From contig NZ_CP115149.1 in the NCBI RefSeq assembly GCF_027594505.1, positions 2,066,227 through 2,130,226 of the forward strand: a DNA stretch of 64,000 nucleotides, written 5' to 3'. Made by a program: the position numbers and the translations under genes. This document shows, piece by piece, positions 55,232 through 64,000 of the stretch (position 1 is the stretch's first letter; every line of letters begins with the position of its first letter). The notes under the pieces were generated by a model, which did not search any database, was not told the DNA's origin, and saw nothing but the letters and a program-made list of their open reading frames with translations. This DNA comes from Tepidiforma flava (GTDB lineage Bacteria > Chloroflexota > Dehalococcoidia > Tepidiformales > Tepidiformaceae).

Positions 55232-56330
55232 CCGGAATCTCGCCCGGCGCGATCAGCGCCCGCCCCGCCTCGTCGGTCCTGAGCTGACCGCAGGCCGCGG
55301 AAATCTCCGCCCCCTTCTCGACGCGCACCGTGCAGTTTACGCCCGCTTCCCGCAGGATCCGCTCGAAGGCGAGCACCCGCTGCCGCGCCGGCCGGCGAAA
55401 GCCCCCCGCGGTTGGATTGACCGGGATCAGGTTCACATGCGCGCCGGTGCCGCGGACCAGCCGGGCCAGCTCGCCGGCCGTCTCGTCGCTGTCGTTCTCC
55501 CCCGCGATGAGCGCGTACTCGAATGTGACCCGCCGGCCGGTCCGCTCGAAGTACCGCTTCGCCGCCGCCATGATCTCCCGCACCGAGTGCGGCCCGGCCG
55601 TCGGCACCAGCCGCCGGCGGAGCGCATCGTTCGGCGCATGGAGCGACACCGCCAGCCCCACCTGCAGCCCTTCCCCCGCCAGCCGGTCGATGCCGCGGAT
55701 GACGCCCACCGTCGAAATCGTGATGTGCCGCTGCCCGAGGCCGAAACACCGCGGGTCCGTCAGGATGCGCACCGCCTTCACCGTTGCCGCGTAGTTCGCC
55801 AGCGGCTCCCCCATCCCCATGAAGACGATGTTCGTCACGTGCTCGCCGCGCTCCCGCAGCAGCCGGCCGACGTGCACCGCCTGCGCCACGATTTCGCCCG
55901 CCGCGAGGTTCCGCTCGAACCCCATCTGCCCGGTCGCGCAGAAGACGCAGCCCATCGCGCAGCCGGCCTGCGTCGAAACGCAGACCGTCGAACGCCGCCG
56001 GCCGCCCGGCTTCGACGGCGGGTACTGCATCAGCACCGTCTCGATGAGCGTCCCGTCCGCCATTGCGAGCAGCAGCTTGGTGGTCAATCCGTCGTCGCTC
56101 GCGACCCGCCGCACCTCGCGCGCCGGCGAGAGGTCGAGCCGCCCGGCGAGCGCCGTCCGCAGGCCTGCCGGCAGCTGCCGCATCGCCTCGAACGATTCGG
56201 CGAATTCCCGGTAGGCCGCGTGCAGCACCTGGTCGGCGCGGTAGCGGGGCGCGCCGAGTTCCGCGAGCAGCGTCTCCAGCTCGCCCGGCAGCAGCCCGTA
56301 CAGCGATTCGCGCTCCTGCGGCGCAGTCAT
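55155..56330 (-). CDS. rlmN: 23S rRNA/tRNA m2A methyltransferase (radical SAM)
   Basis: 391 aa. Radical-SAM cluster CAMGCVFCATGQMGFERN, VFMGMGEPLANYAATVKAV, VGLAVSLHAPNDALRRRL, YALIAGENDSDETAGELARL and the methyl-carrying Cys in ISAACGQLRTDEAG. After that Cys a further ~30 residues (Arg/Pro-rich) extend the C-terminus and overlap the convergent small gene. The enzyme methylates A2503 of 23S rRNA and A37 of some tRNAs. The ATG at 56330 overlaps the fmt stop as ATGA. Confidence 0.94.
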   Translation of the reverse strand: MTAPQERESLYGLLPGELETLLAELGAPRYRADQVLHAAYREFAESFEAMRQLPAGLRTALAGRLDLSPAREVRRVASDDGLTTKLLLAMADGTLIETVLMQYPPSKPGGRRRSTVCVSTQAGCAMGCVFCATGQMGFERNLAAGEIVAQAVHVGRLLRERGEHVTNIVFMGMGEPLANYAATVKAVRILTDPRCFGLGQRHITISTVGVIRGIDRLAGEGLQVGLAVSLHAPNDALRRRLVPTAGPHSVREIMAAAKRYFERTGRRVTFEYALIAGENDSDETAGELARLVRGTGAHVNLIPVNPTAGGFRRPARQRVLAFERILREAGVNCTVRVEKGAEISAACGQLRTDEAGRALIAPGEIPVREGASAPARGLLRRRPSPAPSRSR

Positions 56331-57262
56331 GCGAGCCCCGCTGTCGGTTCGAGCCGGCCGCGCTCCCCGGCGGCGAACGCGCGGCCCGGCATCCGCTTGC
56401 CCCCGGGCCGCTGCACCTCCGTCAGCACCACCCACCCGTCGGCGAACCGGATCGCGGGCTCGCCGTCGAGCAGCCGCATCGTTCCTGCCGGCGCTGCCGG
56501 CCCTTCTGCGACCCGCGCCCGCCAGATGCGCAGCGGCTCGCCGCGGTACAGGACGAACGCGCCGGGCCACGGGTCGTACGCCCGCACGGCGCGCTCCGCT
56601 TCCGCGGCCGTCATCGCTGCCCGGAGGCGGCCGTCCTCCTTGCGCACCAGCCCGCAGTACGTCGCCTGCGCCTCGTCCTGCGGCTCCGCCGTCAGCGTCC
56701 CATCGAGCCAGCCGGGCAGCACCCGCACGAGCTCGCGCGCGCCGAGTTCCGCCAGCCGCGCCTCGAGCGTTCCCGCCGTGTCATCCGGGCGGATCGGCTC
56801 CTCCGCGCGCGAAATCACCGGGCCGGCGTCCATCTTCAGGACCAGCTGCATGATGCTCACGCCGGTGATCGTATCACCGGCGAGGATGGCCGCCGTGATG
56901 GGCGATGCCCCCCGCCACCGCGGCAGCAGCGACGCATGGACGTTCACGAACCCCCGCCGCGGGATGTCGAGCAGCCGCTGCGGCAGGATCTTCCCGTACG
57001 CCGCCACGACCGCCGCATCGAGCGCCAGCCCCGCGAGCTGCGCCGCGAACTCCGGCGTCTTCACCGACTCCGGCTGCGCCAGCGGCAGTCCCAGCTCCAG
57101 GGCTGCCGTCTTGACCGCCGGCGGCGTCATCCGGCCGCCGCGCCCAGCCGGCCGGTCGGGCTGGGTGACGACGAGCGCGATGTCGTACCCCGCGGCGGCG
57201 AGCGCGCGCAGCGACGGCACCGCGAACTCCGGCGAACCGAAAAACGCGACCCGGCCCCTCAC
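56327..57262 (-). CDS. fmt: methionyl-tRNA formyltransferase
   Basis: 311 aa. RGRVAFFGSPEFAVPSLRAL, VVTQPDRPAGRGGRMTPPAV, GFVNVHASLLPRWRGASPI (catalytic Asn-His region), QLVLKMDAGPVISRAEEPI, and a C-terminal OB-like domain. It formylates initiator Met-tRNA. A GTG at 57262 overlaps the stop of the peptide-binding protein (GTGA) and gives the family start; a GTG at 57271 is less likely. rlmN follows with a 4-bp overlap. Confidence 0.95.
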   Translation of the reverse strand: MRGRVAFFGSPEFAVPSLRALAAAGYDIALVVTQPDRPAGRGGRMTPPAVKTAALELGLPLAQPESVKTPEFAAQLAGLALDAAVVAAYGKILPQRLLDIPRRGFVNVHASLLPRWRGASPITAAILAGDTITGVSIMQLVLKMDAGPVISRAEEPIRPDDTAGTLEARLAELGARELVRVLPGWLDGTLTAEPQDEAQATYCGLVRKEDGRLRAAMTAAEAERAVRAYDPWPGAFVLYRGEPLRIWRARVAEGPAAPAGTMRLLDGEPAIRFADGWVVLTEVQRPGGKRMPGRAFAAGERGRLEPTAGLA

Positions 57263-58899
57263 CGCCGCCACCGGTGCACGTCCGTGAAGCGGCTGGCGCT
57301 CGTGAACAGCACCCCCGGCTCGGCGTCCCGCAGCCAGGAGGGATGGACCACGACCGCGCCGGCCGCCGCCAGCACGAGGCTCGGCTGGATGCCCTGCCAG
57401 ACGTCCTGCAGCTGCCGGTAGGCGTCCAGCCGCACCTCCGGGTCCGGCGACGTCCGCCCCCGCGCGATCAGGTCATCGACCACCGCATCCTCGAAGTTCG
57501 CGAGGTTCAGGCCGGCCGCGCCGAGCTGCGAGCTGTGCCAGCCGAAGTAGAGATCCGGGTCCGGCCCCTGGTCCCACATCACGACCGCCGCCTCGTACTT
57601 CCGCTCCTGCAGGAAGTCGCGCCGCAGGACCGAGAACGTCGTGCTCGCGACCGTCGCCCGGATGCCGAGCGCCTCGAGCTGCTTTGCGGCGGCGTTCGCC
57701 AGCGCGACCCGTTCCGGCGCGTTGTCCGTCCGGATGGTGAAGCGGAACTCCTGCCCCTCGCGCACGAGGATCCCCGTCGTGGGGTGGGGCTGCCAGCCGG
57801 CCTCCTGCAGCAGCTGCCGCGCGCGGCTCAGGTCCTGCGCCTTTGCGTCGAACTCCTCCGCGTACGCCCACGTCCCGGGCACGACCGGCGAGGCCGTCGC
57901 GCGTCCGACGCCGTGGAAGACCTCCTCCACGAGCCGGTCCCGGTCCAGCGCGAGGGACAGCGCCTGACGCACCCGCTCGTCCCGGAAGAGCGAGTTCGCG
58001 TTGTTCAGGTAAAGCAGCGCCAGCATCGGCCGGGTTGCCGCCGTAAACGTCTTCCCGCCGACCCCGCGGACCTCGTCGAGTTGCGCCGGCGTCCGCGGCC
58101 CGCGCAGGTAGATGCCGTCGGTTTCGCCCGCCGCGAACGCGCGGATCGCCTGCGGCTCATCCGGGTAGAACTTCAGGATGATGCGGTCGATGCCGGGCCG
58201 CCCGAGGTAGTACGACGTGTTCGCGGCGAGCGTCGCGCTGCCCGCCTCCAGCGATTCCAGCCGGTAGGGCCCGCTCCCCACCGGGCGCGCGTTGAACGCG
58301 TCGCTCTCCAGCGCCTGCGCGCCCTTGCCGCCCAGCAGGTGCTCGGGCAGGATGCCGACCGTCGCGCTCCGCGCGAGGAACGGCGCGGACGGCTGCCGCA
58401 GCCGGATGACCACGGTGCTCAGGTCCGGCGTCTCGACGGTCACGCCGTTCCAGCCCTCCGCCATCGCGGCATCGTCGAAATCGGGGTCCTGCAGCAGCCG
58501 CACCGTGTACGCCACGTCCCGGCTCGTCACCGGCTCGCCGTCGTGCCAGCGCGCATTCGCCCGGATGCGGAAGGTGTAGGTGGCGCCGCCGTCGGAAACC
58601 TCCGGCAGCTCGGCCGCGAGGTCCGGGATGACCTTGCCGTCCTTCGAAACCCGCACCAGCCCGGAGAACACCAGCGCCGAGAGGTCGGCATCCACCTCGT
58701 TTGCGTTCACGAAGAGCGGGTTCACGCGCTGCCAGGTGCCGGCGACAGCCTCCGTATAGGTCACGCCGCCCGGGAGGACGACCGATTCGTTGCCCGTGAC
58801 GCGAAGGCCGAGCGCGACGGCCGCAGCGATCATCGCGGCGGCGATGCTCCCGATGGCCACGAACGCGAGGCGCGATGGCGCCCGACCGTTCGGTTCCAT
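57259..58899 (-). CDS. family 5 extracellular solute-binding protein (peptide type)
   Basis: 546 aa. A signal or anchor helix (LAFVAIGSIAAAMIAAAVAL) is followed by a DppA/OppA-type fold: VNPLFVNANEVDADLSALVF, ANARWHDGEPVTSRDVAYTV, VGSGPYRLESLEAG, VRQALSLALDRDRLVEEVFH and QLQDVWQGIQPSLVLAA. There is no lipobox, so an uncleaved membrane anchor is probable. It binds peptides or similar ligands; cognate permeases are not adjacent. It forms a leftward run with secG and fmt. Confidence 0.88.
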   Translation of the reverse strand: MEPNGRAPSRLAFVAIGSIAAAMIAAAVALGLRVTGNESVVLPGGVTYTEAVAGTWQRVNPLFVNANEVDADLSALVFSGLVRVSKDGKVIPDLAAELPEVSDGGATYTFRIRANARWHDGEPVTSRDVAYTVRLLQDPDFDDAAMAEGWNGVTVETPDLSTVVIRLRQPSAPFLARSATVGILPEHLLGGKGAQALESDAFNARPVGSGPYRLESLEAGSATLAANTSYYLGRPGIDRIILKFYPDEPQAIRAFAAGETDGIYLRGPRTPAQLDEVRGVGGKTFTAATRPMLALLYLNNANSLFRDERVRQALSLALDRDRLVEEVFHGVGRATASPVVPGTWAYAEEFDAKAQDLSRARQLLQEAGWQPHPTTGILVREGQEFRFTIRTDNAPERVALANAAAKQLEALGIRATVASTTFSVLRRDFLQERKYEAAVVMWDQGPDPDLYFGWHSSQLGAAGLNLANFEDAVVDDLIARGRTSPDPEVRLDAYRQLQDVWQGIQPSLVLAAAGAVVVHPSWLRDAEPGVLFTSASRFTDVHRWRR

Positions 58900-58906
58900 C
58901 AGCCCC

Positions 58907-59125
58907 CTACTGCCACTGCACGCTCAGGAACGATACGAAGATGAATACGATGACGAGCAGGATCGTCGCCTGGAAGAGCGTCCGCTCCAGCCCCCGCTTC
59001 GTCCGGTACACCGAGCCGCCCGACATCCCGCCGAGCGCTGCGCCGAAGCCGCTTCCCTTCACCTGCAGCAGCACGACGAGGATGAGCAGCGCCGAAACGA
59101 AAATCTGGAAGAGGTTCATCAGCAT
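58907..59125 (-). CDS. secG: SecG preprotein translocase subunit
   Basis: 72 aa with two membrane helices (LFQIFVSALLILVVLLQV and TLFQATILLVIVFIFVSFL) separated by the Gly-rich loop KGSGFGAALGGMSGGSVYRT, the usual SecG layout. It stimulates SecYE translocation. It lies 6 bp after cofD and 7 bp before the peptide-binding protein gene. Confidence 0.9.
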   Translation of the reverse strand: MLMNLFQIFVSALLILVVLLQVKGSGFGAALGGMSGGSVYRTKRGLERTLFQATILLVIVFIFVSFLSVQWQ

Positions 59126-59131
59126 GGGAGC

Positions 59132-60484
59132 CTACCGGGTGAGCGCGACCGGCTCCTCCTTCGGGAGCGCCCGCCGCGATGGGATGTTCAACGCATCGCG
59201 CTGATCGTACAGCCGCATGATCGTAGCCGCGAGCTTGTGCGGGTCGTGCCGGTAACGGTTCTCTTCCGCGACGACGTCCGCCTCCACGAGCCGTATCCCC
59301 GGGTGCGCCCGCAGCGCCTCGTTCGAGACCTTCACCGCCTCCGCGTGCCACGCCTCCGGCAGCGCCGGCGCGATGTTGTTGTTCGCCACCACCACCTGCA
59401 CGATCCCCTGCCCTGCGTGCCGCTCGAGCGCTTCCACGTGCTCCGCCACGCCGAAGCCGTCCGTCTCCCCGTGCTGCGTCGCCACATTGCAGACGAACAC
59501 CCGCAGCGCCGACGTCTGCTGCAGCGCCTTCCGGATGCCCTCCACCAGCAGGTTCGGCAGCACGCTCGTGTACAGGCTGCCCGGCCCGATGACCACCATG
59601 TCCGCGTCGAGAATCGCCCGCACCGCGTCCGGGTGGGCCTCCGCATCGGGCGGATTCAGGTACACCTCCCGGATCGCCGCGCCCCGCTCCGTGATGTTGT
59701 GCTCGCCGTGGACCACCTCGTTCTCATGCGTCCGCGCGCTCAGCGTCACGTCCTCCAGCGTCGACGGCAGGATCGTCCCGCGCACGTTGAGGACGCGGCT
59801 CGCCTCGTGGATGGCCGCCTCGAAGTTCCCGGTCACCTCCGACATCGCGACGATGAACAGGTTCCCGAACGAGTGGCCCTCCAGCCCTGCGCCGTTCGTG
59901 AACCGGTACTGGAACAGCTTCGTCATCAGCGGCTCGGCTTCGGCCAGCGCGGCGATGCACTGCCGGAGGTCGCCCGGGGCCACCACCCCGAACTCCTGCC
60001 GCAGCCGCCCCGTGCTGCCGCCGTCGTCCGCCACCGTCACGATGGCCGTCAGGTTGCTCGTGTAGTTCTTCAGGCCCCGCAGCAGCGTCGAGAGGCCGGT
60101 GCCGCCGCCGATGGCCACGATCTTCGGCCCCCGGCTCAGGAAGCGCTTGGCATAAATCGCCTCGGCGAGGTTCTGGTCCCGCCAGTCCGGCCGGACGAAG
60201 GCGTACAGCAGCGACTGGTTCAGCTTGTAGACCGCGAGGCTCACCGTCCCCAGCGAGGCCGTGATGAACAGCAAACCGCGCATCCACCGGGGGATGAACT
60301 GCAGCGTCAGGTAGTAGAAGATGCCCGGCAGCGGCGCCTGCAGGTACGCCTCCCGCAGCATGTAGGCGAGGCCCAGCCCCATCAGCACGACGCCGAAGAG
60401 CAGCAGCACCAGCCACCGCTTGATGTGCATGCCCGGGTAGAGCCACTTCAGCGCTGAGTGGTCCCGGACCTTGCGCCACGTCAT
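59132..60484 (-). CDS. YvcK/CofD-like gluconeogenesis factor with N-terminal membrane anchor
   Basis: 450 aa. Two membrane helices (about 22-43, RWLVLLLFGVVLMGLGLAY, and 69-88) precede the CofD-type domain from 120: VAIGGGTGLSTLLRGLKNY, VTVADDGGSTGRLRQEFGV, PGDLRQCIAALAEAEPL, EGHSFGNLFIVAM and VIGPGSLYTSVLPNLL. YvcK proteins bind UDP-sugars and link carbon flow to wall synthesis in Gram-positives; true CofD is an F420 enzyme. YvcK is usually soluble, so the anchor is notable. The ATG at 60484 lies eight bases after a TATACT, indicating a leaderless message. Confidence 0.85.
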   Translation of the reverse strand: MTWRKVRDHSALKWLYPGMHIKRWLVLLLFGVVLMGLGLAYMLREAYLQAPLPGIFYYLTLQFIPRWMRGLLFITASLGTVSLAVYKLNQSLLYAFVRPDWRDQNLAEAIYAKRFLSRGPKIVAIGGGTGLSTLLRGLKNYTSNLTAIVTVADDGGSTGRLRQEFGVVAPGDLRQCIAALAEAEPLMTKLFQYRFTNGAGLEGHSFGNLFIVAMSEVTGNFEAAIHEASRVLNVRGTILPSTLEDVTLSARTHENEVVHGEHNITERGAAIREVYLNPPDAEAHPDAVRAILDADMVVIGPGSLYTSVLPNLLVEGIRKALQQTSALRVFVCNVATQHGETDGFGVAEHVEALERHAGQGIVQVVVANNNIAPALPEAWHAEAVKVSNEALRAHPGIRLVEADVVAEENRYRHDPHKLAATIMRLYDQRDALNIPSRRALPKEEPVALTR

Positions 60485-60492
60485 AGCCGGCA

Positions 60493-60502
60493 AGTATACC
60501 AC
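60493..60502 (-). promoter_or_regulatory. extended -10 promoter TG-N-TATACT for the cofD-secG operon
   Basis: On the minus strand GTGG then TATACT (60498-60493) forms an extended -10, with no clear -35. The ATG follows eight bases later, without a ribosome binding site, so initiation on a leaderless mRNA is likely. Confidence 0.5.
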
Positions 60503-60530
60503 CGGGGGTCGATATCGTTCGGGCAGTTGA

Positions 60531-62003
60531 TCATTTCTTCAGCTCCCGTTCCAGCAGCTCCTGCACCACCTGCGCGTTCGCCCGCCCCCGCGTCTCCCGC
60601 ATCACCTGGCCAATGAGGAACTTGACGGCTGTCTCCTTCCCCGCGTGGTAGTCCGCCACCGCCTTCGGGTTCGCCGCGATCGCCTTCCGGACCAGCCCCG
60701 CCAGCTCATCCTGCCCGCTGATCTGGGCCAGTCCCTGCCGTTCGATGATCGCCTGCGCGCTTTCCCCGGAGGCGACCATCTGGTCGAACACCTCCTTGCC
60801 GACGAGCGCCGTCACGGCGCCGCTGGCCACCTGCTCGATCAGCCCCGCCAGCGCAGCCGGCTCGAGCGGGAACCGGTCGATCTCCGCCTGGTTCGCGTTC
60901 AGCCAGCGCGCCACCTCGCCCAGCATCCAGTTCGCCGCCAGCTTCGCCCGGCGCGCCTCGTCGCCGCTCAACGCCGCCACCAGCTGCTCGAAGTACGCTG
61001 CCCGCGGCCGCTCTTCGGCCAGCGTCGCAGCCTCGTAGGCGCTCAGCCCGAGCGCCCGGTAGCGCTCGACCTTCGCCGCCGGCAGCTCCGGCAGCCGCGC
61101 CCGCACCCGCTCCACGAACGCCGCGCTCAGCCGCAGCGGCGGCAAATCGGGCTCGGGGAAGTAGCGGTAGTCGTGCGCGTGCTCCTTGCTCCGCTGGCTG
61201 AGCGTCGCCTGCCGCTCGTCCGACCAGCCCCGGGTTTCCTGCTCGATCCGCCCGCCCGCCTCCAGCACCCCGATCTGCCGCTTCGCTTCGAACACCAGCG
61301 CGTCGTGGACGGCGCGGAAGCTGTTCATGTTCTTGATTTCGACCTTCGTGCCGAAGGCGGTGTCGCCGCGCCGGCGAACCGAGATGTTCGCGTCGCAGCG
61401 GAAGTCGCCCTCCTCCATGTTCGCGTTGCTCACCCCGATGTAGCGGAGCACCTGCCGCAGCCGGACGAGGTACTCGCGCGCCTCGGCCGCGCTCCGGATG
61501 TCCGGCTCGCTGACGATCTCCATCAGCGGCGTTCCGGAGCGGTTGACGTCGATCAGGCTGTACGGCTCGCCCGTCACCGGGTCCACCCGGTGGAGCAGCC
61601 GGGCCGTGTCCTCCTCCATGTGCACCCGCGTGATGCCGACTCGCCGCCGCTCGCCCTCGACCTCCACCTCGAGCCAGCCGTCCCGGCAGATCGGCAGGTC
61701 GTACTGCGAAATCTGGTAGCCCTTCATCAGGTCCGGGTAGTGGTAGTTCTTCCGGTCGAACTTGCTGAACGGCGCGATCGAACAGTTCAGCGCCAGCCCC
61801 GTCAGGACGATGTCTTCGATCGCCTTCTCGTTGATGACCGGCAGGACCCCCGGCATCCCGAGGCAGACGGGGCACACGTGCGTGTTCGGCTCCGCGCCCG
61901 AGTAGTCCGCGCTGCACCCGCAGAACATCTTGCTGGCGGTCTTCAGCTGGCAGTGCACTTCGAGGCCGATGACGACCTCGTACTCAGTCGCGATGGCGGT
62001 CAC
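60531..62003 (-). CDS. gatB: Asp/Glu-tRNA(Asn/Gln) amidotransferase subunit B
   Basis: 490 aa. [40 protein letters not shown] (zinc Cys set), [35 protein letters not shown], and a C-terminal helical domain with YqeY-like tail ([20 protein letters not shown]). GatB binds the misacylated tRNA, activates it with ATP and passes ammonia from GatA. It is alone here without gatA or gatC. Confidence 0.95.
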   Translation of the reverse strand: MTAIATEYEVVIGLEVHCQLKTASKMFCGCSADYSGAEPNTHVCPVCLGMPGVLPVINEKAIEDIVLTGLALNCSIAPFSKFDRKNYHYPDLMKGYQISQYDLPICRDGWLEVEVEGERRRVGITRVHMEEDTARLLHRVDPVTGEPYSLIDVNRSGTPLMEIVSEPDIRSAAEAREYLVRLRQVLRYIGVSNANMEEGDFRCDANISVRRRGDTAFGTKVEIKNMNSFRAVHDALVFEAKRQIGVLEAGGRIEQETRGWSDERQATLSQRSKEHAHDYRYFPEPDLPPLRLSAAFVERVRARLPELPAAKVERYRALGLSAYEAATLAEERPRAAYFEQLVAALSGDEARRAKLAANWMLGEVARWLNANQAEIDRFPLEPAALAGLIEQVASGAVTALVGKEVFDQMVASGESAQAIIERQGLAQISGQDELAGLVRKAIAANPKAVADYHAGKETAVKFLIGQVMRETRGRANAQVVQELLERELKK

Positions 62004-62094
62004 GCACTTCCCTCCGCCGTATGGGCACGTCCCGAGTATAGGCGCGGGCCGGGCAACGGGTAACCGGGGAGATTCCGGATGTCGAACCCGCCCA

Positions 62095-62901
62095 TTACAC
62101 GCCAGCCGCCTTCAGCCCCAGCCGCACCGCGACGAGGATGAGGGAGGCCGCGAGCGCCCGGAGGATGATGCCGCCATGGAGCCGGTGCGCCAGCCGCGCC
62201 CCCACCTGCGCCCCCGGGATCGCCCCGGTCGCCAGCAGCAGCGCCTCTGCCAGCGCCCGGTCCCAGCCCAGCACGCCCTGCGCGAAATGGACCGCCGTCC
62301 CCTCGGCCGCCATGAACATCAGCACGAAGTGCGAGGTGGCCGCCGCGATGTGCACCGGGAAGTGCAGCACCGTCGCCATGATGGGCACGTGGATGATACC
62401 GCCGCCGATGCCCAGCAGGCTGCTGATGAACCCGACCGCCGTGCTGATCAGCACGCCCTTCCAGAGGTGGTACGAATAGGTGAACGTGTTGCCGTGGATG
62501 TCCCGGATGGTCCGGCGCACCACGCCCCGGCCCTGCACTGGCGGCACGATCGCCTGGTTGTGCCGCCGGATGAGCAGGTAGAGCCCCACCCCCGCGAGCA
62601 GCAGGGCGAAAATCGCATCGAACAGCCGCCGCGGCACGTACCCCACCGCAATCGCGCCCGCCACCGCGCCCGGAAACGTGCCGATGACGAACCACCACGC
62701 CGAGCGGAAGTCGATCCGCTTCTGCAGCCCGTAGGCCAGCGAGCCCGATGCCGCGTTGGCGCACACCACCAGCAGCGAAATCGCCGTGATCTGCTCCGGG
62801 TCCTTTTCCGGGTAAACGAGGAGCAGGACCGGCACGAGAACGAACCCGCCGCCCGCTCCGACCAGCGTGCCGAACGCACCTACGGCGAACCCGAGCAGCA
62901 C
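62095..62901 (-). CDS. TauE/SafE (TSUP) family transporter
   Basis: 268 aa with about eight helices: [35 protein letters not shown], and the repeat [19 protein letters not shown], the paired GxGGG signature of the family. Members move sulfite, sulfonates or C2 acids across the membrane. A soluble loop (about 110-150) between the halves is longer than usual. A GTG at 62901 is the first conventional start without a good ribosome binding site, so the exact N-terminus is uncertain. Confidence 0.85.
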   Translation of the reverse strand: MLLGFAVGAFGTLVGAGGGFVLVPVLLLVYPEKDPEQITAISLLVVCANAASGSLAYGLQKRIDFRSAWWFVIGTFPGAVAGAIAVGYVPRRLFDAIFALLLAGVGLYLLIRRHNQAIVPPVQGRGVVRRTIRDIHGNTFTYSYHLWKGVLISTAVGFISSLLGIGGGIIHVPIMATVLHFPVHIAAATSHFVLMFMAAEGTAVHFAQGVLGWDRALAEALLLATGAIPGAQVGARLAHRLHGGIILRALAASLILVAVRLGLKAAGV

Positions 62902-62990
62902 GAGAAGAGGGTCGGTCGGCTCCAGGGCGGTCCCTCGCGAATCCGTTGGATCGAGTTTCGCCCCTCCGCGCCCCCCGGTCTACCGGGCGT

Positions 62991-64000
62991 TCAAACCGGG
63001 ATGCCGCCCTCGTCGGCGTACTCGCCGCGCCGCCCGAACGCCCGGCCCCGGGCGCGGTCGAACATCCCGCCCAGCCGGTCCTGCAGGTGCGCCCACCGCC
63101 GCTCGATGCGGCCCCGCAGCCAGCCGCGCGTCGAGCCCGTCTCCCGATACCGCGCGTACCGGGCCTCCAGCCGCCGCTTCGGCCGCATCCGCCGCAGGCG
63201 GGCGAGTTCACGCACCACCGCCCGCCGCAGCAGGGCAGCAGCCTCCGCGTGGTCGGTGTGCGCGCCTTCCCCCGGCTCCGGCACGGTGTGGTCGACGATG
63301 CCCAGCCGCAGGCAATCGTGCGACGTCAGCCGCAGCCGCTCCGCGACCTCCGCCGGCCCGCCTTCCAGCACCGCGGCAGCATCCTCCGGCCGGATGACTT
63401 CGTACACCGCGTTGTCGAGCATCAGCACCCGGTCGGCCGCGGCCATCGCCATCGCAGCCTCCGAGTTCCCCTCGCCCGTGATGACGGCGATCGTCGGCGA
63501 AGGCGCAGTCAGCATCGCGGCCATGCAGCCGGCGATTGCGGCCCCCTGCCCCGCCTCTTCCGCGGCGAGCGACGGGTCCGCCCCCGCCGTGTCGACCAGC
63601 GTCACGATCGGCAGGCCGAGCCGCCCGCCGAGGCGGACCGCCCGCTCCGCCTTGCGGAATCCCGCCGGCCCGATGAGCCCGCTCTGCTGCCCGGCGTGGG
63701 GCCGCACCTGCCCGACGAACACCGCTGCCTCGCCGTCGAGCGCCCCGATCCCCGCGACGATCGCCGGGTCGTCCGCTCCGCTCCGGTCGCCGTGCAGCTC
63801 GAAGAATGCGGTGGTCATCCGGGCGATGAACTCCCGCGCGGTCGGCCGGTTCTCGTGCCGCGAAAGCTGCACCTGCTGCCATGCGGGCCGCGGCGTGTGG
63901 TGCACATGCCCCGGCCGAGCTCCCGCGGCGGCGTTCGCGCCGTTCTGCCGGTCGAGCAGGTCCAGCAGGCCGGCCAGCGTGTCCCGCAGCTGCGGCCGCG
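62991..64000 (-). CDS. acetyl-CoA carboxylase carboxyltransferase, AccD-AccA fusion (right end cut)
   Basis: The visible part holds a complete alpha-type carboxyltransferase domain: AWQQVQLSRHENRPTAREF, AAVFVGQVRPHAGQQSGLI, PIVTLVDTAGADPSLAAEEA, TGEGNSEAAMAMAAADRVLM and SHDCLRLGIVDHTVPEP. The frame stays open to the window edge and upstream residues QLRDTLAGLLDLLDRQNG resemble the C-terminus of AccD, followed by a linker. It therefore looks like a fused AccD-AccA protein, common in Actinobacteria and Chloroflexi; the GTG/ATG near 63905 would be an internal site. It carboxylates acetyl-CoA for lipid synthesis or another acyl-CoA. The C-terminal ~90 residues are Arg-rich. Confidence 0.8.
   Translation of the reverse strand, partial: RPQLRDTLAGLLDLLDRQNGANAAAGARPGHVHHTPRPAWQQVQLSRHENRPTAREFIARMTTAFFELHGDRSGADDPAIVAGIGALDGEAAVFVGQVRPHAGQQSGLIGPAGFRKAERAVRLGGRLGLPIVTLVDTAGADPSLAAEEAGQGAAIAGCMAAMLTAPSPTIAVITGEGNSEAAMAMAAADRVLMLDNAVYEVIRPEDAAAVLEGGPAEVAERLRLTSHDCLRLGIVDHTVPEPGEGAHTDHAEAAALLRRAVVRELARLRRMRPKRRLEARYARYRETGSTRGWLRGRIERRWAHLQDRLGGMFDRARGRAFGRRGEYADEGGIPV

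Overview
The window is high-GC bacterial chromosomal DNA. The suf, cell-division and acyl-CoA genes, a carboxyltransferase that looks like an AccD-AccA fusion, a monoderm-type dcw cluster, the very high GC and several leaderless-looking transcripts together suggest a (possibly thermophilic) member of the Chloroflexota, perhaps near Dehalococcoidia/Tepidiforma. That placement is inference from gene content; no 16S rRNA is present.

1-12.7 kb is an integrated, now damaged element. A leftward phage-like replication operon (LexA-type winged helix, annealing recombinase, three very small genes, replication initiator, DnaC/IstB-type loader) starts near a GAAC-N4-GTTC SOS box at 4.13 kb. The initiator gene carries 14 GCAT cores spaced 11-12 bp, a likely iteron origin. 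Rightward from 4.3 kb is a type I restriction-modification operon, hsdM-hsdS-X-hsdR, where X is a small protein with a HEPN R-x4-H motif in the position that PrrC anticodon nuclease holds in the E. coli prr locus. A tyrosine integrase follows, but it breaks before its catalytic Tyr directly into the last ~98 codons of a lactate/malate dehydrogenase gene. A tRNA-Gly(CCC) with its terminator lies just beyond.

12.9-34.4 kb is chromosomal: PPOX and CBS proteins; a hydrolase / TPP-enzyme / enoyl-CoA hydratase cluster; a GT2 glycosyltransferase and a second enoyl-CoA hydratase; a leftward suf operon (sufR-C-B-D-Rieske-S-U-T) behind a CAAC-N6-GTTG SufR operator; YihY; a queuosine mannosyltransferase; a HAD protein; a WecA/TagO-like transferase; an ABC exporter with its TetR regulator; a CX5R phosphatase; trmD; and mogA.

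34.4-50.9 kb is a complete division and cell-wall cluster: mraZ-rsmH-ftsL-ftsI-murF-mraY-murD-ftsW-murG-murC-murB-ddl-ftsQ-ftsA-ftsZ. It is driven by a TTGACA-N18-TACCAT promoter with MraZ boxes, and most junctions overlap by 4 bp. ftsW appears to start at an AUA codon.

50.9-64 kb holds a structured-RNA candidate after ftsZ, a small zinc-ribbon-like gene, a 17-copy heptanucleotide array, a family III CoA-transferase, a leader ORF with an attenuator-like hairpin before a membrane-anchored protein, queA, a small unknown protein, rlmN-fmt-peptide-binding protein-secG-cofD, gatB, a TSUP transporter and a carboxyltransferase running off the right edge. No CRISPR array, rRNA or insertion sequence was seen.
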